The notes under the pieces are model-generated. The model searched no databases, was not told the DNA's origin, and was given only the letters and a program-made list of their open reading frames with translations. A DNA stretch of 64,000 nt from NCBI GenBank assembly GCA_934178555.1, contig CAKPQL010000005.1:8336-72335 (forward strand), written 5' to 3'. The DNA comes from an uncultured Clostridia bacterium (GTDB taxonomy: Bacteria > Bacillota > Clostridia > TANB77 > CAG-508). Below are positions 35,423 to 45,528 of this stretch, piece by piece; the stretch's first letter is position 1; each line of letters opens with the position of its first letter. A program made the position numbers and the translations under genes.

Positions 35423-37975
35423 ATGCCAGAGAAAAAGAAGAGCAAAAATAATACAAATAAAAATACAAATAAAAATGCTAATGTAAATGGAGTTAAAAAT
35501 AGTAATGCAAAAAATGTAAAAACTAAAAAAAAGAAATCAAAAGCTAGGAAAATTATATTGTGGGTAGTGATTGGTTTATTAATAATATTTTTAATTGCTG
35601 CTGGGATCATTGCTGGAATGATATTTGGAATCTTTCAGAAATATTCTATTCCAATAGATAAATTAAGAGTTAGCAGCGAAAACACGATAATATTAGATAC
35701 AGATGGAAATGTTATTGCTACTTTAAGTGCAAATGAGAAAAGAGATAGTATTTCAATAGATGAAATGTCAAAGTATTTGCCATCTGCTTTTGTTGCGATA
35801 GAAGACGAAAGATTTTATGAGCATCAAGGAATAGATATAAAAAGAACGGCAGCAGCAACTATATCTTATATATTTAAAGGAAATTCATCTTTTGGTGGTA
35901 GTACAATAACACAACAATTGGTAAAGAACATAACAAAGGAAGATGAAAGAGATGCTACAAGAAAGATAAAAGAAATGGCAAGAGCATATAATTTAGAAAA
36001 AACTTTAACGAAAGATGAAATACTAGGATTATATTTAAATATGATATTTATGGGAGAAGATGTATATGGCGTGCAAATGGCATCAAAATTATACTTTAAT
36101 AAAAATGCGTCAGAATTAGATTTAGCAGAATCAGCTTTTTTAGCAGGAATAAATAATTCTCCTAATTCATATAGACCTTTTGAAGACAGCGAAGAAATGA
36201 AAGAAAAGATAAAAACAAGAACATTAACAGTTATAGATAAAATGCATGAATTAGGAAAAATTGAATCAGAAGAAATCTATAATGAGGCTGTGGAAAAGGT
36301 AAAAAATGGGCTAGTATTTACTAAAGGAAATACAGACTTAAATGTTTATTCATATCATACAGATGCATTAATAGAACAAGTATTAAATGATATTCAAAAG
36401 GCAAATCCAGAAATGACACGTTCAGCAGCGGAATTCTACCTTTATAACGGAGGTTTAACAATATATTCAACACAAGTAACATCAATGCAAAATGCAATGG
36501 AGGAAGAATACAAAAACACAAAGTATTTAATAAAATCAGGTAAATATTATGTAAAAGATTCAGAAGGAAATGACACAGATGTAAGAGCAACAACACAATC
36601 AGCAATGGTAATTATAGATTATAAAACAGGTCAAGTAGTTGCAACTGTCGGAGGTTTTGGAGAAAAAACAGCAAGATGCCTAAATAGAGCAACACAACAA
36701 CCAAAACAGCCAGGCTCTACAATAAAGCCAATAGCAGTTATAGGACCAAGTTTACAGGAAGGATTAATTACAGCTGCAACAGTAGTAGATGATACACCAA
36801 CAGCTACAGGGTGGCCTAAAAACTCTGGTGGAGGATATACAGGACTTATGGTAGTTAGAGACATAATAAAAGTTTCTAGAAATATACCAGAGGTAAAAAT
36901 GATAAATGTATTAGGTCCTGAAAAATCTGTGGAATATTTAAAAAAATTTGGGTTAACAACATTAGTAGATACAGATGCCAATCCAGCAACAGCACTTGGA
37001 GGAATAACAAATGGAGCAAAAGTTTTAGATATGGCAGCAGCTTATGCAACTATTGCTAACGATGGTGTATACATAGAACCTAAATTTTATACAAAAATTA
37101 CTGACTCAAATGGAAATGTAGTATTAGAAGCAAATCCAGAAACTAGAACTGTAATGAGTGCAGATAATGCATATATATTAAAAAGTATCTTAAGAGGTCC
37201 AGTATCTAGTGGAGGAACATATCCTGGTGCTAAACTTCCTAATATGGATACTTGCGGTAAAACTGGAACAACAGATAGTAATGAAAGATGGTTTTGTGGA
37301 TTTACACCATATTATGCAGCAGCAACTTGGTATGGATTCGATAAAGATGAAAAATTATCAACAGGAAATACAGCAGCAGCAATATGGACGGCTGTTATGA
37401 AGAAAGTTCATACAGGATTAGAATCAAAAAGTTTTCAAAGAACAGGAAATATAGTAACTGCAAAAGTTTGTAAAAAATCAGGGTTATTACCAACAGAAGA
37501 TTGTGAAGAAGCAGGATGTGTGTATACAGAAGAATTTGTAAAAGGAACAGTACCAACAAAGAGTTGTGAAACTCATGTAAAGAGAAAAGTGTGTATAGGA
37601 GAAGATGGAAAAATAAAATTAGCAAATGATTTTTGTCCAAATGCAATAGAGATGGTATTTATAACAAGACCAAATAGTGATAAAGATAGAGCATGGGAAA
37701 AGGCGGCTGATGCAAAAGATATGTTGCCAGAAGAAACGTGTGAAGTACATGTTAAACCAGAAGAGCCATCACCTAGCCCATCACCTAGTCCATCGCCAAC
37801 ACCAACTGTAGAGCCAAGTACATCACCATCAAGTAAACCTAGTGCAAAGCCATCACCTAGCACGACACCAAGTGTAGCACCATCAAGTGTACCAAGTGCA
37901 TTACCAAGTACAGCACCAACAGCTACACCAGTATTACCATCAGTGGCACCAACAGCAGCAACAGTGACACCTTAA
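35423..37975 (+). CDS. Class A penicillin-binding protein (PBP1A-like)
   Basis: 850 residues. A Lys/Asn-rich cytoplasmic tail (1-48), membrane anchor (about 49-72), GT51 glycosyltransferase domain with EDERFYEHQGID and GGSTITQQLVKN, and a transpeptidase domain with SxxK in GSTIKP, SRN, and KTGTT. Residues from about 680 onward are Cys-containing and end in a 65-residue Pro/Ser/Thr tail (PSPSPSPSP type), probably wall-spanning. Polymerises and cross-links peptidoglycan. RBS AAGGAGG. Confidence 0.94.
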   Translation: MPEKKKSKNNTNKNTNKNANVNGVKNSNAKNVKTKKKKSKARKIILWVVIGLLIIFLIAAGIIAGMIFGIFQKYSIPIDKLRVSSENTIILDTDGNVIATLSANEKRDSISIDEMSKYLPSAFVAIEDERFYEHQGIDIKRTAAATISYIFKGNSSFGGSTITQQLVKNITKEDERDATRKIKEMARAYNLEKTLTKDEILGLYLNMIFMGEDVYGVQMASKLYFNKNASELDLAESAFLAGINNSPNSYRPFEDSEEMKEKIKTRTLTVIDKMHELGKIESEEIYNEAVEKVKNGLVFTKGNTDLNVYSYHTDALIEQVLNDIQKANPEMTRSAAEFYLYNGGLTIYSTQVTSMQNAMEEEYKNTKYLIKSGKYYVKDSEGNDTDVRATTQSAMVIIDYKTGQVVATVGGFGEKTARCLNRATQQPKQPGSTIKPIAVIGPSLQEGLITAATVVDDTPTATGWPKNSGGGYTGLMVVRDIIKVSRNIPEVKMINVLGPEKSVEYLKKFGLTTLVDTDANPATALGGITNGAKVLDMAAAYATIANDGVYIEPKFYTKITDSNGNVVLEANPETRTVMSADNAYILKSILRGPVSSGGTYPGAKLPNMDTCGKTGTTDSNERWFCGFTPYYAAATWYGFDKDEKLSTGNTAAAIWTAVMKKVHTGLESKSFQRTGNIVTAKVCKKSGLLPTEDCEEAGCVYTEEFVKGTVPTKSCETHVKRKVCIGEDGKIKLANDFCPNAIEMVFITRPNSDKDRAWEKAADAKDMLPEETCEVHVKPEEPSPSPSPSPSPTPTVEPSTSPSSKPSAKPSPSTTPSVAPSSVPSALPSTAPTATPVLPSVAPTAATVTP

Positions 37976-37985
37976 ATATTATGCA

Positions 37986-38007
37986 GGGGCACGGGGTACC
38001 GTGCCCT
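37986..38007. repeat. GC-rich hairpin GGGCACGG / CCGTGCCC
   Basis: Eight-base perfect arms (37987-37994 and 37999-38006) around GGTA, between the PBP gene and cysS. Same core as the 28-base palindrome at 2978-3005. No T-run. Confidence 0.7.
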
Positions 38008-38043
38008 AATAAAATATATTATGAATGAAATAAGGAGGTATTT

Positions 38044-39432
38044 ATGCAAATAAAATTTTATAATACATTAACAAGAAAAAAGGAAGAATTTATTCCATTG
38101 AACAAAGATGTTGTTACAATGTATTCTTGTGGACCAACAGTATATAAAGATGCTACAATAGGAAATATGAGAACAAATATATTTATGGATACATTAAGAA
38201 GAACATTGAAATATAATGGATATAAATTAAAGCATGTTATGAATATAACAGATGTTGGACATTTAGTTTCAGATGCAGATGAAGGAGAAGATAAAATGAT
38301 AAAATCTGCAAAAGAACAAGGAAAATCTCCATTAGAAATTGCTAAGTATTATACAGATTTGTTTATGAAAGATTTAGAAAGACTAAATATAGATTTGCCA
38401 GAAATTATATGTAAGGCAACAGATAATATAAAAGAGATGATTGAATATGTAGAAAAATTAATGGAAAATGGTTATGCATATGAAACATCTACAGCTATAT
38501 ATTTTGATGTTTCAAAATTAGATACATATGGTATACTTTCTGGTATAAATTTAAAAGAACAAAAAGCTGGAGCAAGAGTTGAATTAGATGAAGAAAAAAG
38601 AAATCCTTACGATTTTGCTTTATGGATAAAAGCACCAGAAAATCATTTAATGAAATGGGAAAGCCCATGGGGATTAAGTTATCCAGGATGGCATATAGAG
38701 TGTTCTACAATGGGTAAAAAATATTTAGGAGATCAGTTTGATATACATACAGGTGGAGTAGATTTAATACCAACACACCATGAAAATGAAATTGCACAAA
38801 GCAAAGGATGTACAGGAAAAATACCAGCAAGGTATTGGATGCATGGGGAATTTTTATTAATAAATGGTGGGAAAATGTCAAAAAGCCTAAACAATGTATA
38901 TCTTGTAGAAGATATAGTACAAAGAGGATATTCTCCATTAGCATATAAACTATTTTGTTTTACATCACATTATAGAAACAAATTAAATTTCACATGGGAA
39001 GGCATAGATGCAGCAAATAAGTCATTAGAAAAGTTAAGAGAGTCTTATATAAGGCATAATCAAGGTGAAGAGAGAATTCCTCAAGAAGAAATTGAAAGTT
39101 ATAAAATTAAATTTTTAGAAGCAATAAATGACGATTTAAATATGCCTGTAGCTATGAGTGTAGTGTGGGATGTTGCAAAAAATACTAAAAAATCAAGACA
39201 ATTTGCCGAACTTTTACTGGACTTTGATAAAGTTTTGGGATTGGACATAGATAAAAAAGAAGAATTAAAGAAAGATGAGATTCCAGAAGAAGTACAAAAA
39301 TTATTGGATGAAAGAAATAAAGCAAGATTAAATAAGGATTGGGCAGAATCTGATAAATTAAGAGATTTAATAAAAGAAAAAGGGTATATTGTAAAAGATT
39401 CTAAAGAAGGTACAACAGTAGAGAAAATATAA
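38044..39432 (+). CDS. cysS: Cysteinyl-tRNA synthetase
   Basis: 462 residues. Zinc/Cys-binding start with CGPTVYKDATIGNMRT (HIGH-like motif replaced by TIGN in this copy), GGVDLIPTHHENE for zinc and KMSKSLNN. C-terminal helical anticodon-binding domain. The HIGH motif is usually H-x-G-H/N; here it reads ATIGN, a small deviation. No T-box leader upstream: only 68 bases separate it from the PBP gene. Confidence 0.93.
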   Translation: MQIKFYNTLTRKKEEFIPLNKDVVTMYSCGPTVYKDATIGNMRTNIFMDTLRRTLKYNGYKLKHVMNITDVGHLVSDADEGEDKMIKSAKEQGKSPLEIAKYYTDLFMKDLERLNIDLPEIICKATDNIKEMIEYVEKLMENGYAYETSTAIYFDVSKLDTYGILSGINLKEQKAGARVELDEEKRNPYDFALWIKAPENHLMKWESPWGLSYPGWHIECSTMGKKYLGDQFDIHTGGVDLIPTHHENEIAQSKGCTGKIPARYWMHGEFLLINGGKMSKSLNNVYLVEDIVQRGYSPLAYKLFCFTSHYRNKLNFTWEGIDAANKSLEKLRESYIRHNQGEERIPQEEIESYKIKFLEAINDDLNMPVAMSVVWDVAKNTKKSRQFAELLLDFDKVLGLDIDKKEELKKDEIPEEVQKLLDERNKARLNKDWAESDKLRDLIKEKGYIVKDSKEGTTVEKI

Positions 39433-39454
39433 TATTAAAATATTGGAGAATAAT

Positions 39455-39784
39455 ATGGAAAATAAAAGTATGAAAGAAAAATATGCTTCATATTATAGAG
39501 CTGGAAAAGGAAATATAAATAATTTTATAAATGGAATAAGTAAAAAAAATTTCAAACATTTAAAAGAAATGTATAATGATGTATGCAAAGAAGAAAGTGA
39601 CTTTTTAGTTGACTTAGAGATGTATAATCGAAAACTGCAAAATATTCAGAAAAGTAACCATAGTAAAGAGGATTTAGAAGACATAAAGTTTAATATGAAT
39701 TGGTGTGAAAAGAGATTAGAATTTGTGAGAATCAAAAAGGAAATATTACAAAAAGAATTAAATGAAAAAGAATTGCAAAGATAA
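39455..39784 (+). CDS. Uncharacterised coiled-coil protein
   Basis: 109 residues from the ATG at 39455, since the upstream TTG at 39443 lies in the TTGGAG ribosome site. Highly charged and helical, with predicted coiled-coil segments (about 45-109); no family recognised. It follows cysS by 22 bases and is probably cotranscribed. Confidence 0.6.
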   Translation: MENKSMKEKYASYYRAGKGNINNFINGISKKNFKHLKEMYNDVCKEESDFLVDLEMYNRKLQNIQKSNHSKEDLEDIKFNMNWCEKRLEFVRIKKEILQKELNEKELQR

Positions 39785-39788
39785 ATGT

Positions 39789-39817
39789 TTGAACAAAATG
39801 TATTTTTATGATATAAT
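39789..39817 (+). promoter_or_regulatory. sigma-A type promoter of the 93-residue orphan
   Basis: TTGAAC (39789-39794), 17-base spacer, TATAAT (39812-39817). Confidence 0.75.
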
Positions 39818-39848
39818 TTATGTATACTATTTTTAGAAAGAAGGTTTT

Positions 39849-40130
39849 ATGATGGAAATCTCTATGAGGATTAAAATAGAAAGGCGGAGTCTGTTTCCAA
39901 TATTAAACTTTATATGTGAGACAAATATCTGCAAAGAAGCTAGAAAAGATTTGATTTCTGCGTTCTTGAAATTTGTAGATGCAAGTGAAAAATATAAGGG
40001 AAAAATTTGGGATTCAGGCGAAATGATATCTTTTCCAATGGAAAAAGGAAAAATGTATATGAGTTTTTCTTTGATTTTTCCAAACGAACAATCCTTAGTA
40101 GAATTTTGTAACCTCGTAAACAACATTTGA
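39849..40130 (+). CDS. Uncharacterised GC-richer 93-residue protein
   Basis: 93 residues, unknown family, mixed alpha/beta in appearance. The ATG at 39849 follows AGAAAGAAGG; ATG at 39852 is an alternative. Codon 13 is CGG followed by A: shifting frame there would stop after a few codons, so CGG must be read as Arg here or the gene is poorly expressed. Own promoter and terminator, base composition above neighbours. Confidence 0.6.
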   Translation: MMEISMRIKIERRSLFPILNFICETNICKEARKDLISAFLKFVDASEKYKGKIWDSGEMISFPMEKGKMYMSFSLIFPNEQSLVEFCNLVNNI

Positions 40131-40133
40131 AAT

Positions 40134-40162
40134 AAAGGTTTCCGTAATGGAGACCTTTTAAA
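40134..40162 (+). terminator. Terminator of the 93-residue orphan
   Basis: AAAGGTTTCC / GGAGACCTTTT stem with one mismatch and GTAAT loop, then TTTTA. Confidence 0.7.
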
Positions 40163-40186
40163 TTAATAAGGGATAAGGATAAAATT

Positions 40187-41977
40187 ATGTTTAATATAAA
40201 TGAAGAATTAAAAAAATTACCAGGAAAACCTGGGGTATATATTATGAGAGATAAAGATAATAATATATTGTATGTAGGAAAAGCAGTTTCTTTAAAGAAT
40301 AGAGTAAGACAGTATTTTAGAAAAACCAAAAAAACAGAAAGAATAAAAAGAATGGTATCATTAATAGACCATTTTGAATATATAGTTACAGATAATGAAG
40401 CAGAAGCACTAATTTTAGAATGTAATTTAATAAAGAAAAATAAACCTAAATTTAATGTATTATTAAAGGATGATAAAACATATCCATATATAAAGATAGA
40501 TGTGAAATCAGAATATCCAAGTGTATTTATAACAAGAACTATTTTAAACGATGGAAGTAAATATTTTGGACCATATGCGAATCCGGGAAGTGCAAAAGAA
40601 ATGGTAGATTTTATTAAACAAAAATTTCAAATAAGACAATGCAGAAATTTTAAATCTAATAAGAGAGCTTGTTTAAATTATCATATAAAAAAATGTCTAG
40701 CACCCTGTATGGGATATGTATCTAAAGAAGATTATAGAGAACAAATAAATCAAATTATAATGTTGCTAGAGGGAAGAACAGAAAAAATCATAAAAAAGAT
40801 AGATGATGAAATAAAAGAGATGTCAGATAAAATGGAATATGAAAAAGCAGCAATGCTAAGAGATAAAAAGCTTGCAATAGAGCGAATTTCGGCAAAACAA
40901 AAGGTATCTAATATAAATGAAAATACAATAGATGTTATAGGGATGGCAAGAAATAATATAAAAGTATGTATCGAAATTTTCTTTGTAAGAAGTAGTAAGA
41001 TGATAGGAAGAGAACACTATTTTTTTGAAAATTTAGAAGAAGTAGAAGATAAAGAAATATTATCAAGTTTTATAAAACAATATTATTTTGATAAAAATGA
41101 TTTGCCTAGTAAAATAATGTTAAAAGAAGAGATTGAAGAGGCAAGTGTGTTACAGGAATGGTTAAGTAAAAAGGCTGAAAGAAAAGTAGAATTTAAGTTT
41201 CCACAAAAGGGTGAAAAATTACGTTTTGTAGAAATGGCAGAAAATAATGCTAGAATAACGTTGGAAAATAAATCAAAGGAAAAAGAGGGCATCCTATTAG
41301 AATTAAAAGAAGTATTAGATTTAGACAAGTTACCAAGAAAAATAGAGTGCTTTGATATATCTAATATATCTGGAACCAATACCGTTGCTGGAATGTGTGT
41401 AGCAGTTGATGGAAATATAAAAAGAAATTTATCAAGAAGATTTAAAATAAAAACTGTTTATGGGCAAGATGATCCTAAATGTACAAAAGAAGTGATTGAA
41501 AGAAGAATAAAACATTCGCTAAGTGGAGATAACAAAGGCTTTGGAGTTTTACCAGATCTTATCTTAGCTGATGGAGGTATAACACAAATAAGAGCGATTA
41601 TGGAGGTAATAGACGAATACAATTTGAATATCCCTGTATATGGAATGGTAAAAAATGATAAGCATCAAACTAGAGCTTTAATAGACAAAGATAGAAATGA
41701 AATAAAAATAAGTACAGAGCTTTTGAATTTTATAACGATTTTTCAAGATGAGGTTCATAATACTGCAATCGAGTATCATAGAAAATTAAGAGAAAAAGAA
41801 ATGTTAAAGTCTGAATTAGATGATATAAATGGAATTGGAGAGAAGAAAAGGCAAGAATTATTAAAGAAATTTGGAAGTATAGAAAATATAAAGAATGCAA
41901 GTATAGAAGAATTAACAAGTATAAAAGGTATAAATGAAGATTTAGCCAAAAGAATAGTAAATTTAAGCAATAAATAG
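40187..41977 (+). CDS. uvrC: Excinuclease ABC subunit C
   Basis: 596 residues. GIY-YIG nuclease domain at the N-terminus (GVYIMRDKDNNILYVGKA), UVR motif (EYEKAAMLRDK), RNase H-like domain (CFDISNISGTNTVAGM, DLILADGG) and C-terminal tandem helix-hairpin-helix (NGIGEKKRQELLKKFGS). Makes both incisions in nucleotide excision repair with UvrAB. The RBS is weak (AAGGATAAGG). Confidence 0.95.
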   Translation: MFNINEELKKLPGKPGVYIMRDKDNNILYVGKAVSLKNRVRQYFRKTKKTERIKRMVSLIDHFEYIVTDNEAEALILECNLIKKNKPKFNVLLKDDKTYPYIKIDVKSEYPSVFITRTILNDGSKYFGPYANPGSAKEMVDFIKQKFQIRQCRNFKSNKRACLNYHIKKCLAPCMGYVSKEDYREQINQIIMLLEGRTEKIIKKIDDEIKEMSDKMEYEKAAMLRDKKLAIERISAKQKVSNINENTIDVIGMARNNIKVCIEIFFVRSSKMIGREHYFFENLEEVEDKEILSSFIKQYYFDKNDLPSKIMLKEEIEEASVLQEWLSKKAERKVEFKFPQKGEKLRFVEMAENNARITLENKSKEKEGILLELKEVLDLDKLPRKIECFDISNISGTNTVAGMCVAVDGNIKRNLSRRFKIKTVYGQDDPKCTKEVIERRIKHSLSGDNKGFGVLPDLILADGGITQIRAIMEVIDEYNLNIPVYGMVKNDKHQTRALIDKDRNEIKISTELLNFITIFQDEVHNTAIEYHRKLREKEMLKSELDDINGIGEKKRQELLKKFGSIENIKNASIEELTSIKGINEDLAKRIVNLSNK

Positions 41978-42117
41978 TAAGTTTAGTTGAAATATGACAT
42001 ACGATTGTGATAATATATATGAATAAATGTATTATTTCATGAATATATATTTAATGAAATAAAAGGTTGTTTGAATATATCATTATAATAACAACTAAAA
42101 TATATTTTGGAGGTAAT

Positions 42118-42321
42118 ATGTTTATGGAAATTACAAAAGACAATTATTTTAATGTTAAGTATAATAAGTGTAGAAATGTACTTGAAATGAAAGAGAATAG
42201 AAAGAAAAATGTTTTTAAAAGACATAAGGTTATAACAGGAGTACTTAGTGCAACAATTATACTTGTAATGATAAATTTATTGTTAATATATAAATTTTTT
42301 GCAATATTGCTTACTATTTAA
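42118..42321 (+). CDS. Small single-span membrane protein
   Basis: 67 residues from the ATG at 42118 (GGAGGTAAT just upstream). Basic, Lys/Asn-rich cytoplasmic half and a C-terminal hydrophobic helix (about residues 44-65). No recognised family. Lies between uvrC and ispH. Confidence 0.6.
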   Translation: MFMEITKDNYFNVKYNKCRNVLEMKENRKKNVFKRHKVITGVLSATIILVMINLLLIYKFFAILLTI

Positions 42322-42357
42322 TAATTTGATATATTGCTAAAATAAAAGGGGTTAGAA

Positions 42358-43245
42358 ATGGAATTGATAATCGGAAAAACAGCTGGATTTTGTTTTGGAG
42401 TAAAAAATGCTGTAGATAAGACATATGAAACAATAAAAAAACAAAATAAAGAATTGTATTGTTTAGGAGAATTAGTACATAATGAAAAAGTTATAGAAAA
42501 TATAACAAGTGCAGGAGTTGTAACGGTAGATGATATTAATAATGTGCCAGAAAATACAAATCTAATAATAAGAGCACACGGAGTAAAACCGGAGGTATAT
42601 GATATTGCAAATAAAAAAAATATACATATTATAGATTTAACTTGTCCAAAGGTTTTAAAGGTTCATGAATTAGCTAAAAATTTTTGTAATAAAAATTACT
42701 ATATAATTTTAATAGCAGAAAAATCTCACCCTGAAACTATAGGAACAAGTGGATTCTGTGGAGAAAATATTAGTATAGTACAATCAGTAGATGATATTGA
42801 TGTAGAGATAAAAAAATTTAAAAAATCAAATTTAAGTAAAATTGCAATAATAGCACAAACTACATTTTCAACGGAGCGATTTGAAGATATAGTAAAAAGA
42901 ATAAGAGAAAAAGTGGATTGTGAGGTAGAAATAGAAAATACAATATGTAATGCAACTGCAATGAGACAAGCTGAAACAGAAGAATTATCTAAGAAAGTAG
43001 ATTTAATGATAGTTGTTGGAGGAAAAAATAGTGCCAATACTAAAAGATTATATGATATATCTTGCATAAATTGCGATAATGCTATACTGATACAAAATAA
43101 AAATGATGAATTATTAGAAAAAACATTAAGAAATAAATATGATAAAATAGGACTAATGGCAGGAGCATCAACTCCACGAGAAAGCATTGAAGAGGTCGTG
43201 GATTATATAAATAAAATCGGAGGGGAAAATGAATATAGCAAATGA
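42358..43245 (+). CDS. ispH: 4-hydroxy-3-methylbut-2-enyl diphosphate reductase
   Basis: 295 residues. Three Cys ligands for the [4Fe-4S] cluster at 12 (GFCFGV), 96 (DLTCPK) and 197 (NTICNAT), plus AHG and SHPE motifs. Last step of the non-mevalonate isoprenoid pathway. No fusion to ribosomal protein S1, unlike some clostridial copies. It overlaps the following methyltransferase by 17 bases. Confidence 0.95.
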   Translation: MELIIGKTAGFCFGVKNAVDKTYETIKKQNKELYCLGELVHNEKVIENITSAGVVTVDDINNVPENTNLIIRAHGVKPEVYDIANKKNIHIIDLTCPKVLKVHELAKNFCNKNYYIILIAEKSHPETIGTSGFCGENISIVQSVDDIDVEIKKFKKSNLSKIAIIAQTTFSTERFEDIVKRIREKVDCEVEIENTICNATAMRQAETEELSKKVDLMIVVGGKNSANTKRLYDISCINCDNAILIQNKNDELLEKTLRNKYDKIGLMAGASTPRESIEEVVDYINKIGGENEYSK

Positions 43246-44092
43246 TTGGAAAGATTATGAAATACTAGATATGGCAAATGGCGAAAAGTTAGAAAAATGG
43301 GGAAAATATACACTAGTAAGACCAGATCCACAAATAATATGGAATAAAAAAACACATGAAGAAAAATGGAAAGAAGCAAATGCTGTATATACTAGAAGTA
43401 AAACTGGTGGCGGAAGCTGGAGTTATAAAACAAAATTACCAGAAACTTGGAAAATAAATTATAAAGATTTAACCTTTAACATAAAATTAATGGGATTTAA
43501 ACATACAGGATTATTTCCAGAGCAGGCAGCTAATTGGGATTGGATGATAAATAAAATACAAAATGCAAAAAGACCTGTAAAAGTATTAAATCTTTTTGCA
43601 TATACAGGAGGAGCATCTGTAGCGTGTTTGTATGCTGGTGCTTCTGTTTGCCATGTAGATAGTTCTAAAGGAATGGTAGCATGGGCGAAAGAAAATGTTA
43701 TATCATCTAAATTACAAGAAAAGCCAATACGATATATAGTAGATGATGTTGTGAAGTTTGTTAACAGAGAAATAAGAAGAGGAAATAAATATGATGCAAT
43801 TATAATGGATCCTCCATCTTATGGAAGAGGTGCTAATGGAGAAGTATGGCAATTTGAAGAAAGCATTAATAACCTAGTGAAATTATGTATGCAGGTATTG
43901 AGTGATAACCCATTATTTTTCTTAATAAATTCATATACAACAGGAATATCTTCTATGGTTTTAAGCAATATATTAACAATAAATATGAATAGAAGTTATA
44001 AAGGAAAAATTACATCAGGAGAAATTGGATTACCAATGAAAGATTCAAATTTAATATTACCTTGTGGAATATATGGACGTTGGGAGAAGTAA
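43229..44092 (+). CDS. SAM-dependent class I methyltransferase (RlmI-like)
   Basis: 287 residues. The Rossmann core has VLNLFAYTGGASVACLYAGA for SAM and IIMDPPSYGRG as the catalytic motif IV, the latter like rRNA C5-methylcytosine enzymes of the RlmI/RlmL group. The N-terminal PUA-like domain of RlmI is absent. Probably modifies rRNA. The start overlaps ispH, with GGAGGGG as ribosome site. Confidence 0.82.
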   Translation: MNIANDWKDYEILDMANGEKLEKWGKYTLVRPDPQIIWNKKTHEEKWKEANAVYTRSKTGGGSWSYKTKLPETWKINYKDLTFNIKLMGFKHTGLFPEQAANWDWMINKIQNAKRPVKVLNLFAYTGGASVACLYAGASVCHVDSSKGMVAWAKENVISSKLQEKPIRYIVDDVVKFVNREIRRGNKYDAIIMDPPSYGRGANGEVWQFEESINNLVKLCMQVLSDNPLFFLINSYTTGISSMVLSNILTINMNRSYKGKITSGEIGLPMKDSNLILPCGIYGRWEK

Positions 44093-44114
44093 AAAAATAA
44101 AAAGAATTAAGAAA

Positions 44115-44144
44115 TTGACAAAATAATCAGCAATTATATATAAT
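44115..44144 (+). promoter_or_regulatory. sigma-A type promoter of dut
   Basis: TTGACA (44115-44120), 18-base spacer, TATAAT (44139-44144). Confidence 0.75.
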
Positions 44145-44204
44145 ACTAGTATTGTAATGGTGGATTTTGTGTCTACCTATATAGAATAAAAAGGAGCGAT
44201 ATAT

Positions 44205-44666
44205 ATGGAAAGAGTAAGAGGATTTGAAATAGCAAAAGGTTTTGAAGATAAGGAAATAACAATGCCAGAGAGAAAAACAAAATTATCAGCAGGATATGAC
44301 GTATGTGCTGCTGAAGATTGTGTAATACTACCTTTTAAATTGGGAGATAAACCAACACTTGTAAAAACTGGTTTAAAAGCATATATGCCAGAAGATGAAT
44401 ATTTAATGTTATGCAATAGAAGTTCTAACCCAAGTAAAAAAGGATTGGTTATGGCAAACAGTATTGGTATAATAGATGCAGATTATTATGGAAATCCAGA
44501 TAATGATGGACATTTTATGTATGCCTTTTATAATATAAAAAACGAAGCATTAGAAATAAAAAAAGGAGATATAATAGGACAAGCAATTTTTCAAAAATTT
44601 TTAACAATAGATAATGATTTAGCAGAAGGTGCAAGACTAGGGGGATTTGGATCAACTAGCAAATAA
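44205..44666 (+). CDS. dut: dUTP diphosphatase
   Basis: 153 residues of the trimeric family: motif 1 AGYDVCAAED, motif 2 NRSSNPSKKG, motif 3 NSIGIIDADYYGN, motif 5 near the C-terminus GGFGSTS. Hydrolyses dUTP to dUMP and keeps uracil out of DNA. RBS AAGGAG. Confidence 0.93.
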   Translation: MERVRGFEIAKGFEDKEITMPERKTKLSAGYDVCAAEDCVILPFKLGDKPTLVKTGLKAYMPEDEYLMLCNRSSNPSKKGLVMANSIGIIDADYYGNPDNDGHFMYAFYNIKNEALEIKKGDIIGQAIFQKFLTIDNDLAEGARLGGFGSTSK

Positions 44667-44694
44667 AAATAAGAATAATTTACCAATTTTGTTA

Positions 44695-44723
44695 TTTACT
44701 TTTAGCAAAATTTGTAGTATACT
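44695..44723 (+). promoter_or_regulatory. sigma-A type promoter of carD
   Basis: TTTACT (44695-44700), 17-base spacer, TATACT (44718-44723). Confidence 0.6.
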
Positions 44724-44770
44724 ATATATGGTCGGTGATAGAGAAAAACATACGGAAAGGAATGATTTAC

Positions 44771-45367
44771 ATGTTTAACGTTGGCGATAAAGTAGTATAC
44801 CCAATGCATGGTGCAGGAACAATAGAAGCAATAGAGGAAAAAGATATATTAGGAGAGAAACAAGCTTATTACATAATAAAAATGCCTGGAGAAGTAAAAT
44901 GTATGGTACCAACAGTAAAGGCAGAAGAAATTGGTGTAAGAGATGTTATAGATAAAGAAACTGCAGGAAAAGTATTTAAAGTATTGGAACAAGATAGCAC
45001 AGAAATGTCAATGAATTGGAATAAAAGATACAGAGATAATATGGATAAAATGAAAAGTGGAAACGCTTATGAAATTGCAGATGTAGTTAGAAATTTAAGT
45101 TTTAAACAAAAAGAAAAAGGATTATCAACTGGTGAAAAGAAAATGTTATTGAATGCAAAACAAATATTAGTAAGTGAGTTAACATTAGCAGAACATGCAC
45201 CAGAAAATGAAGTTGAAGAATTGGTAGACAATACAATCAATGCATCATATAGTGAATATTGTAAAAACCCAATACCAAATAATATTGTAAAGAAATTTAT
45301 TTCGTATGAAGACGTTATTGATATTGGAGATATGGATGATAACTTTGATTCAACAGATGAATTATAA
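44771..45367 (+). CDS. CarD/CdnL-family RNA polymerase-binding regulator
   Basis: 198 residues from the ATG at 44771 (GGAAAGGA nine bases upstream; the family begins MFNVGDKVVYP). N-terminal Tudor-like RNAP-interaction domain with YPMHGAGTIEAIEE, then the helical DNA-binding domain. Stabilises open promoter complexes in species that carry it. The C-terminus is acidic. Confidence 0.9.
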   Translation: MFNVGDKVVYPMHGAGTIEAIEEKDILGEKQAYYIIKMPGEVKCMVPTVKAEEIGVRDVIDKETAGKVFKVLEQDSTEMSMNWNKRYRDNMDKMKSGNAYEIADVVRNLSFKQKEKGLSTGEKKMLLNAKQILVSELTLAEHAPENEVEELVDNTINASYSEYCKNPIPNNIVKKFISYEDVIDIGDMDDNFDSTDEL

Positions 45368-45381
45368 TGAGATTATGGTAG

Positions 45382-45411
45382 GGCACGTGAAAACGTGCCT
45401 TTTGCTTTTGG
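45382..45411 (+). terminator. Rho-independent terminator after carD
   Basis: GGCACGT / ACGTGCC stem with GAAA tetraloop, then TTTTGCTTTT. Confidence 0.82.
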
Positions 45412-45528
45412 TAATAGGAAAAGCTATTAACATAAAATATATCGTTTTTACATTATTTTGTTCGACAAAAGAAGGATTTGAGATTTAACTGTCGAATATT
45501 ATATTTATGTAAAAGAAAGGTGCAAGAA

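Noticed and set aside
37976..38043. T-box leader for cysS
   Set aside because: Only 68 bases between genes, with just the short hairpin.
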